A DNA stretch of 64,000 nucleotides from Postechiella marina (GTDB lineage: Bacteria > Bacteroidota > Bacteroidia > Flavobacteriales > Flavobacteriaceae). Shown piece after piece: positions 40,384 to 49,022 of this stretch. The first letter of the stretch is position 1, and the number at the start of each line of letters is the position of its first letter. The DNA is taken from contig NZ_BAABCA010000002.1 of assembly GCF_039538365.1 (NCBI RefSeq), positions 434,001 to 498,000 on the forward strand, written 5' to 3'. Under the pieces are notes generated by a model that was given only the letters and a program-made list of their open reading frames with translations, did not search any database and had not been told where the DNA came from. A program made the translations under genes and the position numbers.

Positions 40384-41373
40384 ATGAAAATAGCTGTAGT
40401 TGGAGCCACTGGTATGGTTGGCGAAGTTATGTTAAAAGTATTGGCAGAGCGTAATTTTCCTGTTACCGAATTATTATTGGTAGCATCAGAACGATCTGTT
40501 GGAAAAAAATTAACATACAAAAACGAAGAATATACCATTATAGGTTTAGCTGATACTGTTGCAGCAAAACCAGATATTGCCATTTTTTCAGCTGGTGGAG
40601 ACACCTCTATAGAATGGGCACCAAAGTTTGCTGAGGCTGGCACTACAGTAGTAGATAACTCTTCTGCTTGGAGAATGGATCCATCAAAAAAATTAATTGT
40701 TCCAGAAATTAATGCGAGCGAGTTAACCAAAGAAGATAAAATTATAGCAAACCCTAACTGCTCTACCATACAAATGGTTATGGCATTAGCTCCTTTGCAT
40801 AAAGCCTATAAAATGAAACGTGTTGTTGTTTCTACTTACCAATCGGTTTCTGGTACAGGAATAAAAGCTGTGCGCCAATTAGAAAACGAAATTGCAGGTG
40901 TAGAAGGCGAAATGGCATACCCATACCCTATTGGGCGCAATGCATTACCGCACTGTGATGTTTTTATGGAAAACGGTTACACAAAAGAGGAAATGAAATT
41001 GGCTAGAGAGCCACAAAAAATATTTAACGACAAAACATTTTCTGTAAGCGCAACCGCTGTAAGAATACCTACTGCTGGTGGGCACTCTGAGTCTGTAAAC
41101 GTTGAGTTTGAAAACGATTTCGATTTATCTGAGGTTCGTAAAATGTTAAGCGAAACTCCTGGCGTTGTTTTACAAGACAACACAGCAACAAACACATACC
41201 CAATGCCTATATTTGCACACGATAAAGACGAGGTTTTTGTTGGGCGCTTAAGAAGAGACGAAACACAACCTAACACACTAAACATGTGGATAGTTGCCGA
41301 TAATTTACGTAAAGGAGCTGCAACAAATACAGTACAAATTGCTGAATATTTAGTTGAAAACAACCTTGTTTAA
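40384..41373 (+). CDS. asd: Aspartate-semialdehyde dehydrogenase
   Basis: A 329-residue NADPH enzyme that reduces aspartyl-phosphate to the semialdehyde on the path to lysine/diaminopimelate, threonine and methionine. NADP motif GATGMVGE at about residues 7-14; catalytic Cys in IANPNCSTIQMV; substrate-binding His in PTAGGHSESVNVEF. Full length. Single gene with its own promoter and a bidirectional terminator. Confidence 0.96.
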   Translation: MKIAVVGATGMVGEVMLKVLAERNFPVTELLLVASERSVGKKLTYKNEEYTIIGLADTVAAKPDIAIFSAGGDTSIEWAPKFAEAGTTVVDNSSAWRMDPSKKLIVPEINASELTKEDKIIANPNCSTIQMVMALAPLHKAYKMKRVVVSTYQSVSGTGIKAVRQLENEIAGVEGEMAYPYPIGRNALPHCDVFMENGYTKEEMKLAREPQKIFNDKTFSVSATAVRIPTAGGHSESVNVEFENDFDLSEVRKMLSETPGVVLQDNTATNTYPMPIFAHDKDEVFVGRLRRDETQPNTLNMWIVADNLRKGAATNTVQIAEYLVENNLV

Positions 41374-41391
41374 AATACCTTTTACTCTTTT

Positions 41392-41429
41392 AAAAATGCC
41401 TCTAATTTATTTTAATTAGAGGCATTTTT
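41392..41429. terminator. Bidirectional terminator between asd and the ECF sigma gene
   Basis: AAAAATGCCTCTAATT (41392-41407) and its exact reverse complement (41414-41429): a 16-bp stem with T runs on both strands. Confidence 0.88.
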
Positions 41430-41457
41430 GCTATGTAAAACTTATATTTTAGCTTTT

Positions 41458-42060
41458 TTATTTTAAATGAAATTTAGAGTTATACATACCAAACATTAAA
41501 AACAAAATACTGCTTGTTTTATTACCTACAGCACTTCTTAATATAGAAAAAGCTTTAGTTATGTGTCCTTCTACAGACTTAATAGATATTTGTTTGTACT
41601 CAGCAATCTCTATATTTGTAAGACCTTCTTCTTTACTTAATAAAAAAACCTCTTTACATTTTGGCGGAAGATTTTTAATTTCTTTTCTAACCATTTTTAT
41701 TAAACGCTCTAAAGCATATTCATCGCGTTCTTCTACTATAGAAGATAACGCATCAATATATTTTTTTTCTAAAGGCAATACCATTTTTTGTTTACGGTAA
41801 CCATCTATAAACTCATTATAAACAGACCGATACAAAAAACTTTTTATAGAGAATTCATCTTTTAATTTATCGCGTTTTTTCCAAGTACGTATAAAAACAT
41901 TCTGAACAATATCTTCAGCCAAATCCACATCATTAGTTAAACTACACACATATACACATAACTTATGGTGATAGGTATCAACTAAAAAAGTATAAGCTTT
42001 GGAATCTCCTTTTTTAAGAGCACCTATGAGCTTTTTATTGTCTAAATAAAGATTATTCAA
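41458..42060 (-). CDS. ECF-type sigma-70 factor (second SusCD locus)
   Basis: A 200-residue sigma factor: region 2 at about 20-90 (VDLAEDIVQNVFIRTWKKR) and region 4 at about 125-180 (LPPKCKEVFLLSKEEGLTN, then SVEGHITKAFSIL). The only in-frame start after the upstream stop is TTG at 42060; no ATG is available before region 2. It is transcribed away from its FecR partner (42171-43346), unlike the first locus where all four genes run together. It should still control the susCD pair at 43518. Confidence 0.88.
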   Translation of the reverse strand: MNNLYLDNKKLIGALKKGDSKAYTFLVDTYHHKLCVYVCSLTNDVDLAEDIVQNVFIRTWKKRDKLKDEFSIKSFLYRSVYNEFIDGYRKQKMVLPLEKKYIDALSSIVEERDEYALERLIKMVRKEIKNLPPKCKEVFLLSKEEGLTNIEIAEYKQISIKSVEGHITKAFSILRSAVGNKTSSILFLMFGMYNSKFHLK

Positions 42061-42170
42061 TTTATAAATATGATAATAAAAGAGTGATTATTTACGCAAA
42101 ATATAAAAAAAAGTATAAAAAAGTAAGGGTTAAGCAAAATTATAACGTAATAGATAAAAATAAGACATTA

Positions 42171-43346
42171 ATGATTAATTCTAGAATCGAAAATATAATC
42201 GTAAAATTTCTAAACAATCAAGCATCTAATGTAGAGCTAGATGAATTAGAAACATGGATATCAGATTCAAAAAATGAATTATTATTTAAAGCCTACATAA
42301 AAACAAATTATGCTATTGATTATAATTTGAAAAAATTTAATGCCGATAAAGTAAAGCAAAAATTATTAGCTTTAGAAAAAAGCGAACAGAAAACTATAAC
42401 AGTTAGAAAAATCAGAAAAAAAATAAATTACGCGGTTGCAGCTGCCATTGTAGGTTTATTAATTACTGCTTTTGTATTTAAAGACTCTTTATTTTTCTCA
42501 CCATCCCAAACACCTACTCCAACACTAGTTAAACATAACGACATTATTCCTGGCAGTGATAAAGCCATTCTTACTCTAGAAGATGGATCTAATGTAGAAT
42601 TAAAAAAGGAAAAAACATTTAAAACTAAAAACGTTAATAGTAATGGCCAACAAATAATTTACAACACTAAAAAACACAAAACTACAGAAATAGTGTATAA
42701 TTATCTTACCATTCCTAGAGGTGGTCAATTTTTTATAAAATTAGCCGATGGTACATCGGTTTGGCTAAACTCAGAATCTAAACTAAAATACCCTGTTGCT
42801 TTTGTAGATGGCGATACTCGTAAGGTAGAACTTATTTATGGCGAAGCTTATTTTGATGTCTCACCAAGCACAGCACATAAAGGCTCTAAATTTATAGTTA
42901 AAAACAAGTTTCAAGATATAGAAGTACTGGGTACCGAATTTAATATTCAAGCTTATAAAAACGAATTTAATGTATACACCACTTTGGTAGAAGGCAAGGT
43001 TGCTGTTAACACAGGTAAATATACTCAAAACTTAATTCCTAACGAGCAATCTATTTTAAACACCACAAATAACAAAATGTCCATTTCTAAAGTAGACGTA
43101 AAATATGTAGTATCTTGGAAAAACGGTTTCTTTAGCTTTAGGGGCAAACCTTTAAAAGACATTGCTAGAGTACTTTCAAGATGGTATGATGTAGATATAA
43201 TATTTAAAAATAAAACTTTAGAAACTTTAAAATTTAAAGGCAGTTTAGATAAAGATCAAAGTATAGAAGAAATTCTATCTATCATGAAATCTAACACGAT
43301 AAACAATTATCAAATTAAAGATAATAAAGTTATTATTATAGAATAA
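42171..43346 (+). CDS. FecR-family anti-sigma factor (second SusCD locus)
   Basis: The frame is open from 42084, but ATG 42171 (391 residues, MINSRIENIIVKFLNNQ) is preferred: it matches typical FecR N-termini and leaves 110 bp for the divergent promoters. Membrane helix at about 89-106 of this form (YAVAAAIVGLLITAFVF); periplasmic FecR domain with YLTIPRGGQFFIKLADGTSV and EVLGTEFNIQAY; C-terminal DUF4974 domain (FKGSLDKDQSIEEILSIM). It should receive the signal from the STN domain of the following SusC. Confidence 0.9.
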   Translation: MINSRIENIIVKFLNNQASNVELDELETWISDSKNELLFKAYIKTNYAIDYNLKKFNADKVKQKLLALEKSEQKTITVRKIRKKINYAVAAAIVGLLITAFVFKDSLFFSPSQTPTPTLVKHNDIIPGSDKAILTLEDGSNVELKKEKTFKTKNVNSNGQQIIYNTKKHKTTEIVYNYLTIPRGGQFFIKLADGTSVWLNSESKLKYPVAFVDGDTRKVELIYGEAYFDVSPSTAHKGSKFIVKNKFQDIEVLGTEFNIQAYKNEFNVYTTLVEGKVAVNTGKYTQNLIPNEQSILNTTNNKMSISKVDVKYVVSWKNGFFSFRGKPLKDIARVLSRWYDVDIIFKNKTLETLKFKGSLDKDQSIEEILSIMKSNTINNYQIKDNKVIIIE

Positions 43347-43517
43347 CCAACTAAAAACCAAACTAAATAACCATTAAAAACTCTCGCCCATGAAGTAATT
43401 CCGTCACAAAAAAATGAGGATAAAGTAGTTTAACCGGCAAAAGTAAAAAGCTTCATCCCCACAAAAATTATTACCAATTAATTATTAAAGTTTAACTAAC
43501 TAATAACACACAAATTT

Positions 43518-46500
43518 ATGGAAATTAAATTTACCAGTGTCCGTTTTCTATTCCGAAACCGGCTATTAATGATCATTATGAGAACATTCATTTTTTTATT
43601 TTGCACTACGCTCTTTGCTATAGGGCCATACGATGTAGTATCTCAAAACTCTAAAATAAAGATAGAAAAAGATAAAACATTAAAAGTTGATGAGGTTTTC
43701 GACCTTATTATGGATCAAACCAATTATAAATTCTTTTACGAAGAAGGTATATTTAAAGAATTCCCAAAAGTACATGTTAAAAAGGGAACTATAAGAACCA
43801 ACAAACTACTTAGTTTAAGTTTGTCGAAAGGAAATTTAGACATTACCGTTACCGATAATAACGCCATTGTTATTAAAGACGCAAAAACACAAACAACTCA
43901 ATCTAACTTTCAAGAACTAGAAGTCTCTGGAACAATTACAGATGCTAATGGCCAACCCTTACCTGGCGCCAACATTGTTGTAAAAGGAACAACTAACGGA
44001 ACACAAACCGATTTTGATGGAAAATACACCATTAAAATAAACAATAAAAACGCCATATTAATAATTACCTATATTGGCTTTAAAACAACAGAAATTGCAG
44101 TTAACAACAACTCAAACCCCTTAAATATTACATTGGAAGAAGATGCTGCTAGTCTAGACGAAATTGTAGTTGTTGGTTATGGTACACAAAGAAAAGAAAC
44201 CATAACAGGGTCTATTTCTACAGTAAAATCTGAAGAACTTACCCAAACCCCAGCAACAAATACAACAGCATTATTATCTGGTAGATTACCAGGAATAGTA
44301 GTATCACAAAACAATGGGCAACCAGGAGGAGACCAAGCAAATGTTAGCATTAGAGGTTTTGTTAATGCCCTAGTTATTGTTGATGGTGTACCAAGAGATT
44401 ACCAGCAATTAGACCCCAACGAAATAGAATCCATCTCTATTTTAAAAGATGCATCAGCAGCTGTTTATGGAGCACGAGCAGGTAATGGCGTTATATTAGT
44501 AACAACTAAACGAGGAAAAACTGGAGCTCCAAAAATTAATTATTCAGGAAGTTACACACTACAACAGCCAACATTTTTACCAAAAGTAGCTAACGCTGCC
44601 AATTATGCTAAATATCAACAACAAGCAGAACTACTTGAAGGCGTAGCTGTTGCAGACTTAACATTCTCTGACGACGATATTTCTAAATACGCAGCAGGAA
44701 CAGAAGAAGGATATAGAGGCACAGATTGGCAAGACGTAGTTTTAAAAGATTGGGCTGCCATGCAACAACATAATTTTAATGTTCAAGGCGGATCAGAAAA
44801 TGTAAAATATTTTACTTCAATTGGTCAATTAACTCAAAATTCACTTTTAGAATCTGGAGACGGAGAGTTTAAAAGGTATAACATTGGAGCTACCGTAGAT
44901 ATTAAAATAAATGATAAGCTAAATGTAGGTGTAAATCTTAAATACAGAGAAGAAAAAAATGAAACACCTAGTGGTAGAGATGGTGATGATAATGATGGTT
45001 ACTTTAGAATTTTTGATCATGTAAACTCAATGGATCCAACGGTAGAGCAAAACCCTGATGGATTCTTAACTGCTGCACATCCTTTAGAAACCAATGCGGT
45101 TGCCTATTCTACACAAGCTATAACAGGAATAAATAACACGCAAAGAAAGCAGATGGATGCTATACTTAGTTTTGATTATAAATTGCCTTTTATAGATGGA
45201 TTAAGCGCTTTTGGAACACTTGCCCATCAAACTGTTAATTCTTTAAATAGATTAACAAGAACTCCATTTACAACATACGATTACGATTATGCAACTGGAG
45301 TAAGCTCTCCAAGGTTTACAACTTCTGATGATTACGTAAGGTCTACAACAAACGACAATAAACAAACCACAACTCAAATAGGTTTTAATTACAAAAATCA
45401 GTTTAACGATAATAAATTAGAAGCGAAAGTTATCTTAGAGAACAGATATATAGACCGTTACTTTTTTAGCTCTCAAGTTACGCAGCTCTTATCATCAGAT
45501 ACACCTTTTTTATTTGGTGCTGTTGGCACACAAACAACAACAGACCTTTTATTAAATAACAGCGGAAACCCTATTCCCTTACAAGAAGGTCGTCAAGGTA
45601 TTATAGGTCGTGTAAACTATAGCTATAAAGATAAGTATTTACTAGAGGCTCTTTTTAGAGCAGATGCTAATATTCAATTTCCAGAAGCAACACGTTGGGG
45701 GTATTTTCCTGGATTTTCTTTAGGTTGGGTAGTATCTAAAGAAAACTTTTTACAAGATTCAGAAACTATAGATTTTCTAAAATTTAGAACCTCTTTTGCT
45801 AGTTTAGGTTTTGATGGCACATCTAGTTTCGATTACTTAAGCGGTTATGGTTTACAAAACGGTAGAGCTAATACATACGCTTATGGAAACACAAGCATAC
45901 CAAGCACATTACAAACTATTGGCTTAGCTAATACAAGCATTACTTGGGAAACCATGGAAACTTACAACTTTGGTGTAGATGCTACACTATGGAATAGCCT
46001 TTTAGGTATAGAATTAGATATGTTTTACAGAAGACGCTCTGGTATTTTAAGAAATAGAATTGAGCAGTTTCCTGATACTTTTGGAGCAGATTTACCTCAA
46101 GAAAACGCAGGAATTAGAAGCAATAGAGGTTTTGAATTAGTATTAAACCACAGAAACCAAATAGGAGAACTTAAACTAGACGTAAGTGCTAATGTAACAT
46201 GGACTAGAGAGAAAATTATTGACAACGTAGAAAGAGAATTTGATTTAACCGATCCTGACGATGCTAGACTTAACCAAACAAACGGACAATGGGCTAACAG
46301 ACGTTTTGGTTACAGAACAGATGGTTTTTACGATTCTCAAGACGAAATTGATAACGATGGTATTACTTACGATCCAGATATTGGAGAACCCACTCTTGGA
46401 GACGTTAAATATATTGATAGAAACGAAGACGGAACTATAGATTATAGAGACCAAGAACTTATTGGAAGAAACGAGACACCAGAATTATTTTTTGGATTAA

Positions 46501-46967
46501 ATGTTAATGCCAACTATAAAGGGTTCGATTTTGGTATGCTTTGGCAAGGCGCTGGTAATTTTGATGTTATGATGAGAGGTTCTGAGTTAGCAGCAAATAC
46601 AAGTATTGGGCAAATGCCATTACAATATCAAGCCGATTATGCTTGGAATGCAAATAACACTGCTGCAGCCAAATTACCTGCACCAACAACTAGCGGGTTA
46701 AACAACCATAACGATCAACCCTTAGATATTTACCAAAAAGATGGCACATACCTTAGGCTAAAATCTGTTACTTTAGGTTACAGCATACCCAAAACCATTT
46801 TAGAGAAAGTAAACATTAAAAATGCTAGAGTATATATTTCAGGATATAATTTACTTACCATTCAAAATACAGGTATTTTCGATATCGATCCAGAGTTAAG
46901 AGGTAATGGTGTAACAGCTTACCCTTTACAAAGAAACATTAGTGTTGGTGTTAACATAGGACTTTAA
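43518..46967 (+). CDS. SusC/RagA family TonB-linked outer-membrane transporter with STN-like domain
   Basis: An 1149-residue transporter. Signal segment at about 18-42, an STN-like domain (about 47-120), carboxypeptidase-regulatory-like domain (about 133-212: VSGTITDANGQPLPGANIV), TonB box DEIVVVGYG, and SusC-type plug with LKDASAAVYGARAGNGVI. The barrel has Ca-binding-like acidic loops (GRDGDDNDGYF, DRNEDGTIDYRD). It is followed after 17 nt by its SusD partner and preceded by FecR. A prolyl oligopeptidase follows the pair, hinting at peptide or protein substrate. Confidence 0.93.
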   Translation: MEIKFTSVRFLFRNRLLMIIMRTFIFLFCTTLFAIGPYDVVSQNSKIKIEKDKTLKVDEVFDLIMDQTNYKFFYEEGIFKEFPKVHVKKGTIRTNKLLSLSLSKGNLDITVTDNNAIVIKDAKTQTTQSNFQELEVSGTITDANGQPLPGANIVVKGTTNGTQTDFDGKYTIKINNKNAILIITYIGFKTTEIAVNNNSNPLNITLEEDAASLDEIVVVGYGTQRKETITGSISTVKSEELTQTPATNTTALLSGRLPGIVVSQNNGQPGGDQANVSIRGFVNALVIVDGVPRDYQQLDPNEIESISILKDASAAVYGARAGNGVILVTTKRGKTGAPKINYSGSYTLQQPTFLPKVANAANYAKYQQQAELLEGVAVADLTFSDDDISKYAAGTEEGYRGTDWQDVVLKDWAAMQQHNFNVQGGSENVKYFTSIGQLTQNSLLESGDGEFKRYNIGATVDIKINDKLNVGVNLKYREEKNETPSGRDGDDNDGYFRIFDHVNSMDPTVEQNPDGFLTAAHPLETNAVAYSTQAITGINNTQRKQMDAILSFDYKLPFIDGLSAFGTLAHQTVNSLNRLTRTPFTTYDYDYATGVSSPRFTTSDDYVRSTTNDNKQTTTQIGFNYKNQFNDNKLEAKVILENRYIDRYFFSSQVTQLLSSDTPFLFGAVGTQTTTDLLLNNSGNPIPLQEGRQGIIGRVNYSYKDKYLLEALFRADANIQFPEATRWGYFPGFSLGWVVSKENFLQDSETIDFLKFRTSFASLGFDGTSSFDYLSGYGLQNGRANTYAYGNTSIPSTLQTIGLANTSITWETMETYNFGVDATLWNSLLGIELDMFYRRRSGILRNRIEQFPDTFGADLPQENAGIRSNRGFELVLNHRNQIGELKLDVSANVTWTREKIIDNVEREFDLTDPDDARLNQTNGQWANRRFGYRTDGFYDSQDEIDNDGITYDPDIGEPTLGDVKYIDRNEDGTIDYRDQELIGRNETPELFFGLNVNANYKGFDFGMLWQGAGNFDVMMRGSELAANTSIGQMPLQYQADYAWNANNTAAAKLPAPTTSGLNNHNDQPLDIYQKDGTYLRLKSVTLGYSIPKTILEKVNIKNARVYISGYNLLTIQNTGIFDIDPELRGNGVTAYPLQRNISVGVNIGL

Positions 46968-46984
46968 ACAAAAAATTTATCAAA

Positions 46985-48766
46985 ATGAACAAAATAAAAA
47001 TATACGCCCTAGTTTTTGTGTTAACAGGAATTTTGGCATCATGTGAAGACCCATTAGACAGAAAAGCACAAGGTATTTTTTCTGAAGAAAACGTTTGGAA
47101 TGATGAAGCTTTAGCAGATTTATTTATAGCAAATGCATTTGCTCGCACCTTATTTTTGCCTGGAGCAACAAATGAAGACACTGGGCAATTAGTTGTAGAT
47201 GCCTGTGCAGGAGGCTACAGCAGAGCTTTTGGTGGTTGGCCAACAGGGTACCAATTTACACAAGGTAATTTTTCATCGCAAGGCACAGGTAATAACTCTA
47301 ACGAATACTGGAAATGGGATTTGGTTAGAGATATCAATACAGGTATACAAGAACTTAACAACAGCACTTTACCTCAAGAATATAGAGAATCTCGCTTAGG
47401 CGAATTACACTTTTTAAGAGCTTGGGTTTACTTTCAAAAAGTTAAACGTTATGGTGGAGTTCCTATTATTAAAAGTCCTCAAACACTAGAACAAACTTTT
47501 GAAGAAATATCTGTACCAAGAAATTCAGAACAAGAAGTTTACGATTTTATTGCAGAAGAATGTGATATGGCAGAAAGCCTACTTGAAGGGAAAAACCTAG
47601 AATATGGTAGAGCCACATCTTGGTCTGCATTAGCATTAAAAAGTAGAGCCATGATGTATGCAGGAAGTATAGGCGAATTTGGCACCATACAATTAAATGG
47701 TTTGCTAGGTATCGATAATGCCGATAAATATTGGAAACTTTCTTATGATGCTTCTAAGAAAATTATTGAGCAAGGACCTTTTGCCTTATATGGCACAGGA
47801 GCTAGTTCTTTTGAAGAAGCCGAAAAATCATACTACGACCTATTTACAAGAGCTGAAGGCAATAGCGAAACCATTTTTGCAGAAGTTTTTACTGGAGAAG
47901 GTGCTAAAGCCGAAGATTGGGAACGTTGGTGCGCACCAGCCTCTGTTAACGGAACCACGTTTTTAAATACATATTTAGAAACATTTGAAATGTATGAGTA
48001 TACTGATGGTACTTCTGGAAAACTTGATAGATCTACATTAGTAGAAGGAGTATTTCATGATATGGCAGACTTTATTGGCAAAAAAGACCCAAGATGTAGG
48101 GCTAATATATTTTTACCAGAAGTAGAATATGGAGGTGTAACTACCTGGATGCACGAAGGTTTATACGTAAACGGTGTTTTACAAACCAGTGATGTAGCTG
48201 GTATTGATGTTCCTGCAAAAGGTCCTGCTCGCGATATCCAAAGAACTGGTTTTTTTAACAAAAAGAGATCTAACGAAGATTATCAAGTTGGTAATGGTTT
48301 TGGTTTAGGCGGAACCGATTATATGGTTTTTAGACTTGGTGAAACTTATTTAAACCTTGCCGAGGCTGCTTTTGCACTAGAAAAAAATGGTGAAGCTCTA
48401 GAAGCATTAAACACAGTTAGAAGACGTGTATTAATGCCAGATAAAACAACCATAGACTGGGAAACCATTCAAAAAGAAAGAGCTGTAGAACTAACTTTTG
48501 AGCAGCACCGCTATTGGGATTTAAGACGATGGAGAATTGCTCACACAGAACTTGACAGAAGAGCAAGTAAAAACAATAAATATTCTGGAGTAAGATGGCG
48601 TAAAGATTATGACAACCCAGGTATGTACGAAATAATCCATACAACAACAGGCACAGCTACAGACAGTTGGGATCGTATTTTTGAAGAACACCATTATTAT
48701 TTCCCTATTGGCTTAGAAAGAATACAAAGAAGCCCTGCTCTAATAGAAAACCCTGGATACGAATAA
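46985..48766 (+). CDS. SusD/RagB family nutrient-binding lipoprotein
   Basis: A 593-residue SusD homologue. Lipobox LASC with Cys20, then EDPLDRKAQG. TPR region with GELHFLRAWVYFQKVKRYGGVPI and the C-terminal KERAVELTFEQHRYWDLRRW are standard family landmarks. It is larger than the first SusD (513), as RagB-type peptide or complex-glycan binders often are. A strong terminator follows at 48824, so the downstream oligopeptidase has its own transcript. Confidence 0.93.
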   Translation: MNKIKIYALVFVLTGILASCEDPLDRKAQGIFSEENVWNDEALADLFIANAFARTLFLPGATNEDTGQLVVDACAGGYSRAFGGWPTGYQFTQGNFSSQGTGNNSNEYWKWDLVRDINTGIQELNNSTLPQEYRESRLGELHFLRAWVYFQKVKRYGGVPIIKSPQTLEQTFEEISVPRNSEQEVYDFIAEECDMAESLLEGKNLEYGRATSWSALALKSRAMMYAGSIGEFGTIQLNGLLGIDNADKYWKLSYDASKKIIEQGPFALYGTGASSFEEAEKSYYDLFTRAEGNSETIFAEVFTGEGAKAEDWERWCAPASVNGTTFLNTYLETFEMYEYTDGTSGKLDRSTLVEGVFHDMADFIGKKDPRCRANIFLPEVEYGGVTTWMHEGLYVNGVLQTSDVAGIDVPAKGPARDIQRTGFFNKKRSNEDYQVGNGFGLGGTDYMVFRLGETYLNLAEAAFALEKNGEALEALNTVRRRVLMPDKTTIDWETIQKERAVELTFEQHRYWDLRRWRIAHTELDRRASKNNKYSGVRWRKDYDNPGMYEIIHTTTGTATDSWDRIFEEHHYYFPIGLERIQRSPALIENPGYE

Positions 48767-48823
48767 TAAAAGATATTAAATTATTCTTTTTTTAAGTAAA
48801 AGGTAATAATTTAGTTTTCGTTG

Positions 48824-48854
48824 AAAAGGCTGTCAAAATTTAGACAGCCTTTTT
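48824..48854 (+). terminator. Intrinsic terminator after the second susD
   Basis: AAAAGGCTGTC (48824-48834) and GACAGCCTTTT (48843-48853) with a T run: 11-bp stem. Confidence 0.88.
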
Positions 48855-48964
48855 TATTTCTTAATCAAAAAATAAAACACAATATTAAAAAAAACACACA
48901 AAACCAAATACCTAATTATAAGTTAAACAAAGCTACGAGATAAACAATACTGTTTCATTTTTAG

Positions 48965-48972
48965 TATTTTTG
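48965..48972 (+). promoter_or_regulatory. -7 element of the prolyl oligopeptidase gene
   Basis: TATTTTTG matches TAnnTTTG. It predicts a start near 48979, giving a 19-nt leader to the ATG at 48998, which opens a frame that stops after seven codons (see the oligopeptidase entry). Confidence 0.5.
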
Positions 48973-49022
48973 AGTGGTAAATATCTCATAAAATTTATGA
49001 TTAGCCTATTAAGGCTTTAATC

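Noticed and set aside
42084..42170. N-terminal extension of the second FecR from 42084
   Set aside because: The extra 29 residues are Lys/Tyr-rich, unlike FecR starts, and would occupy the divergent promoter region.
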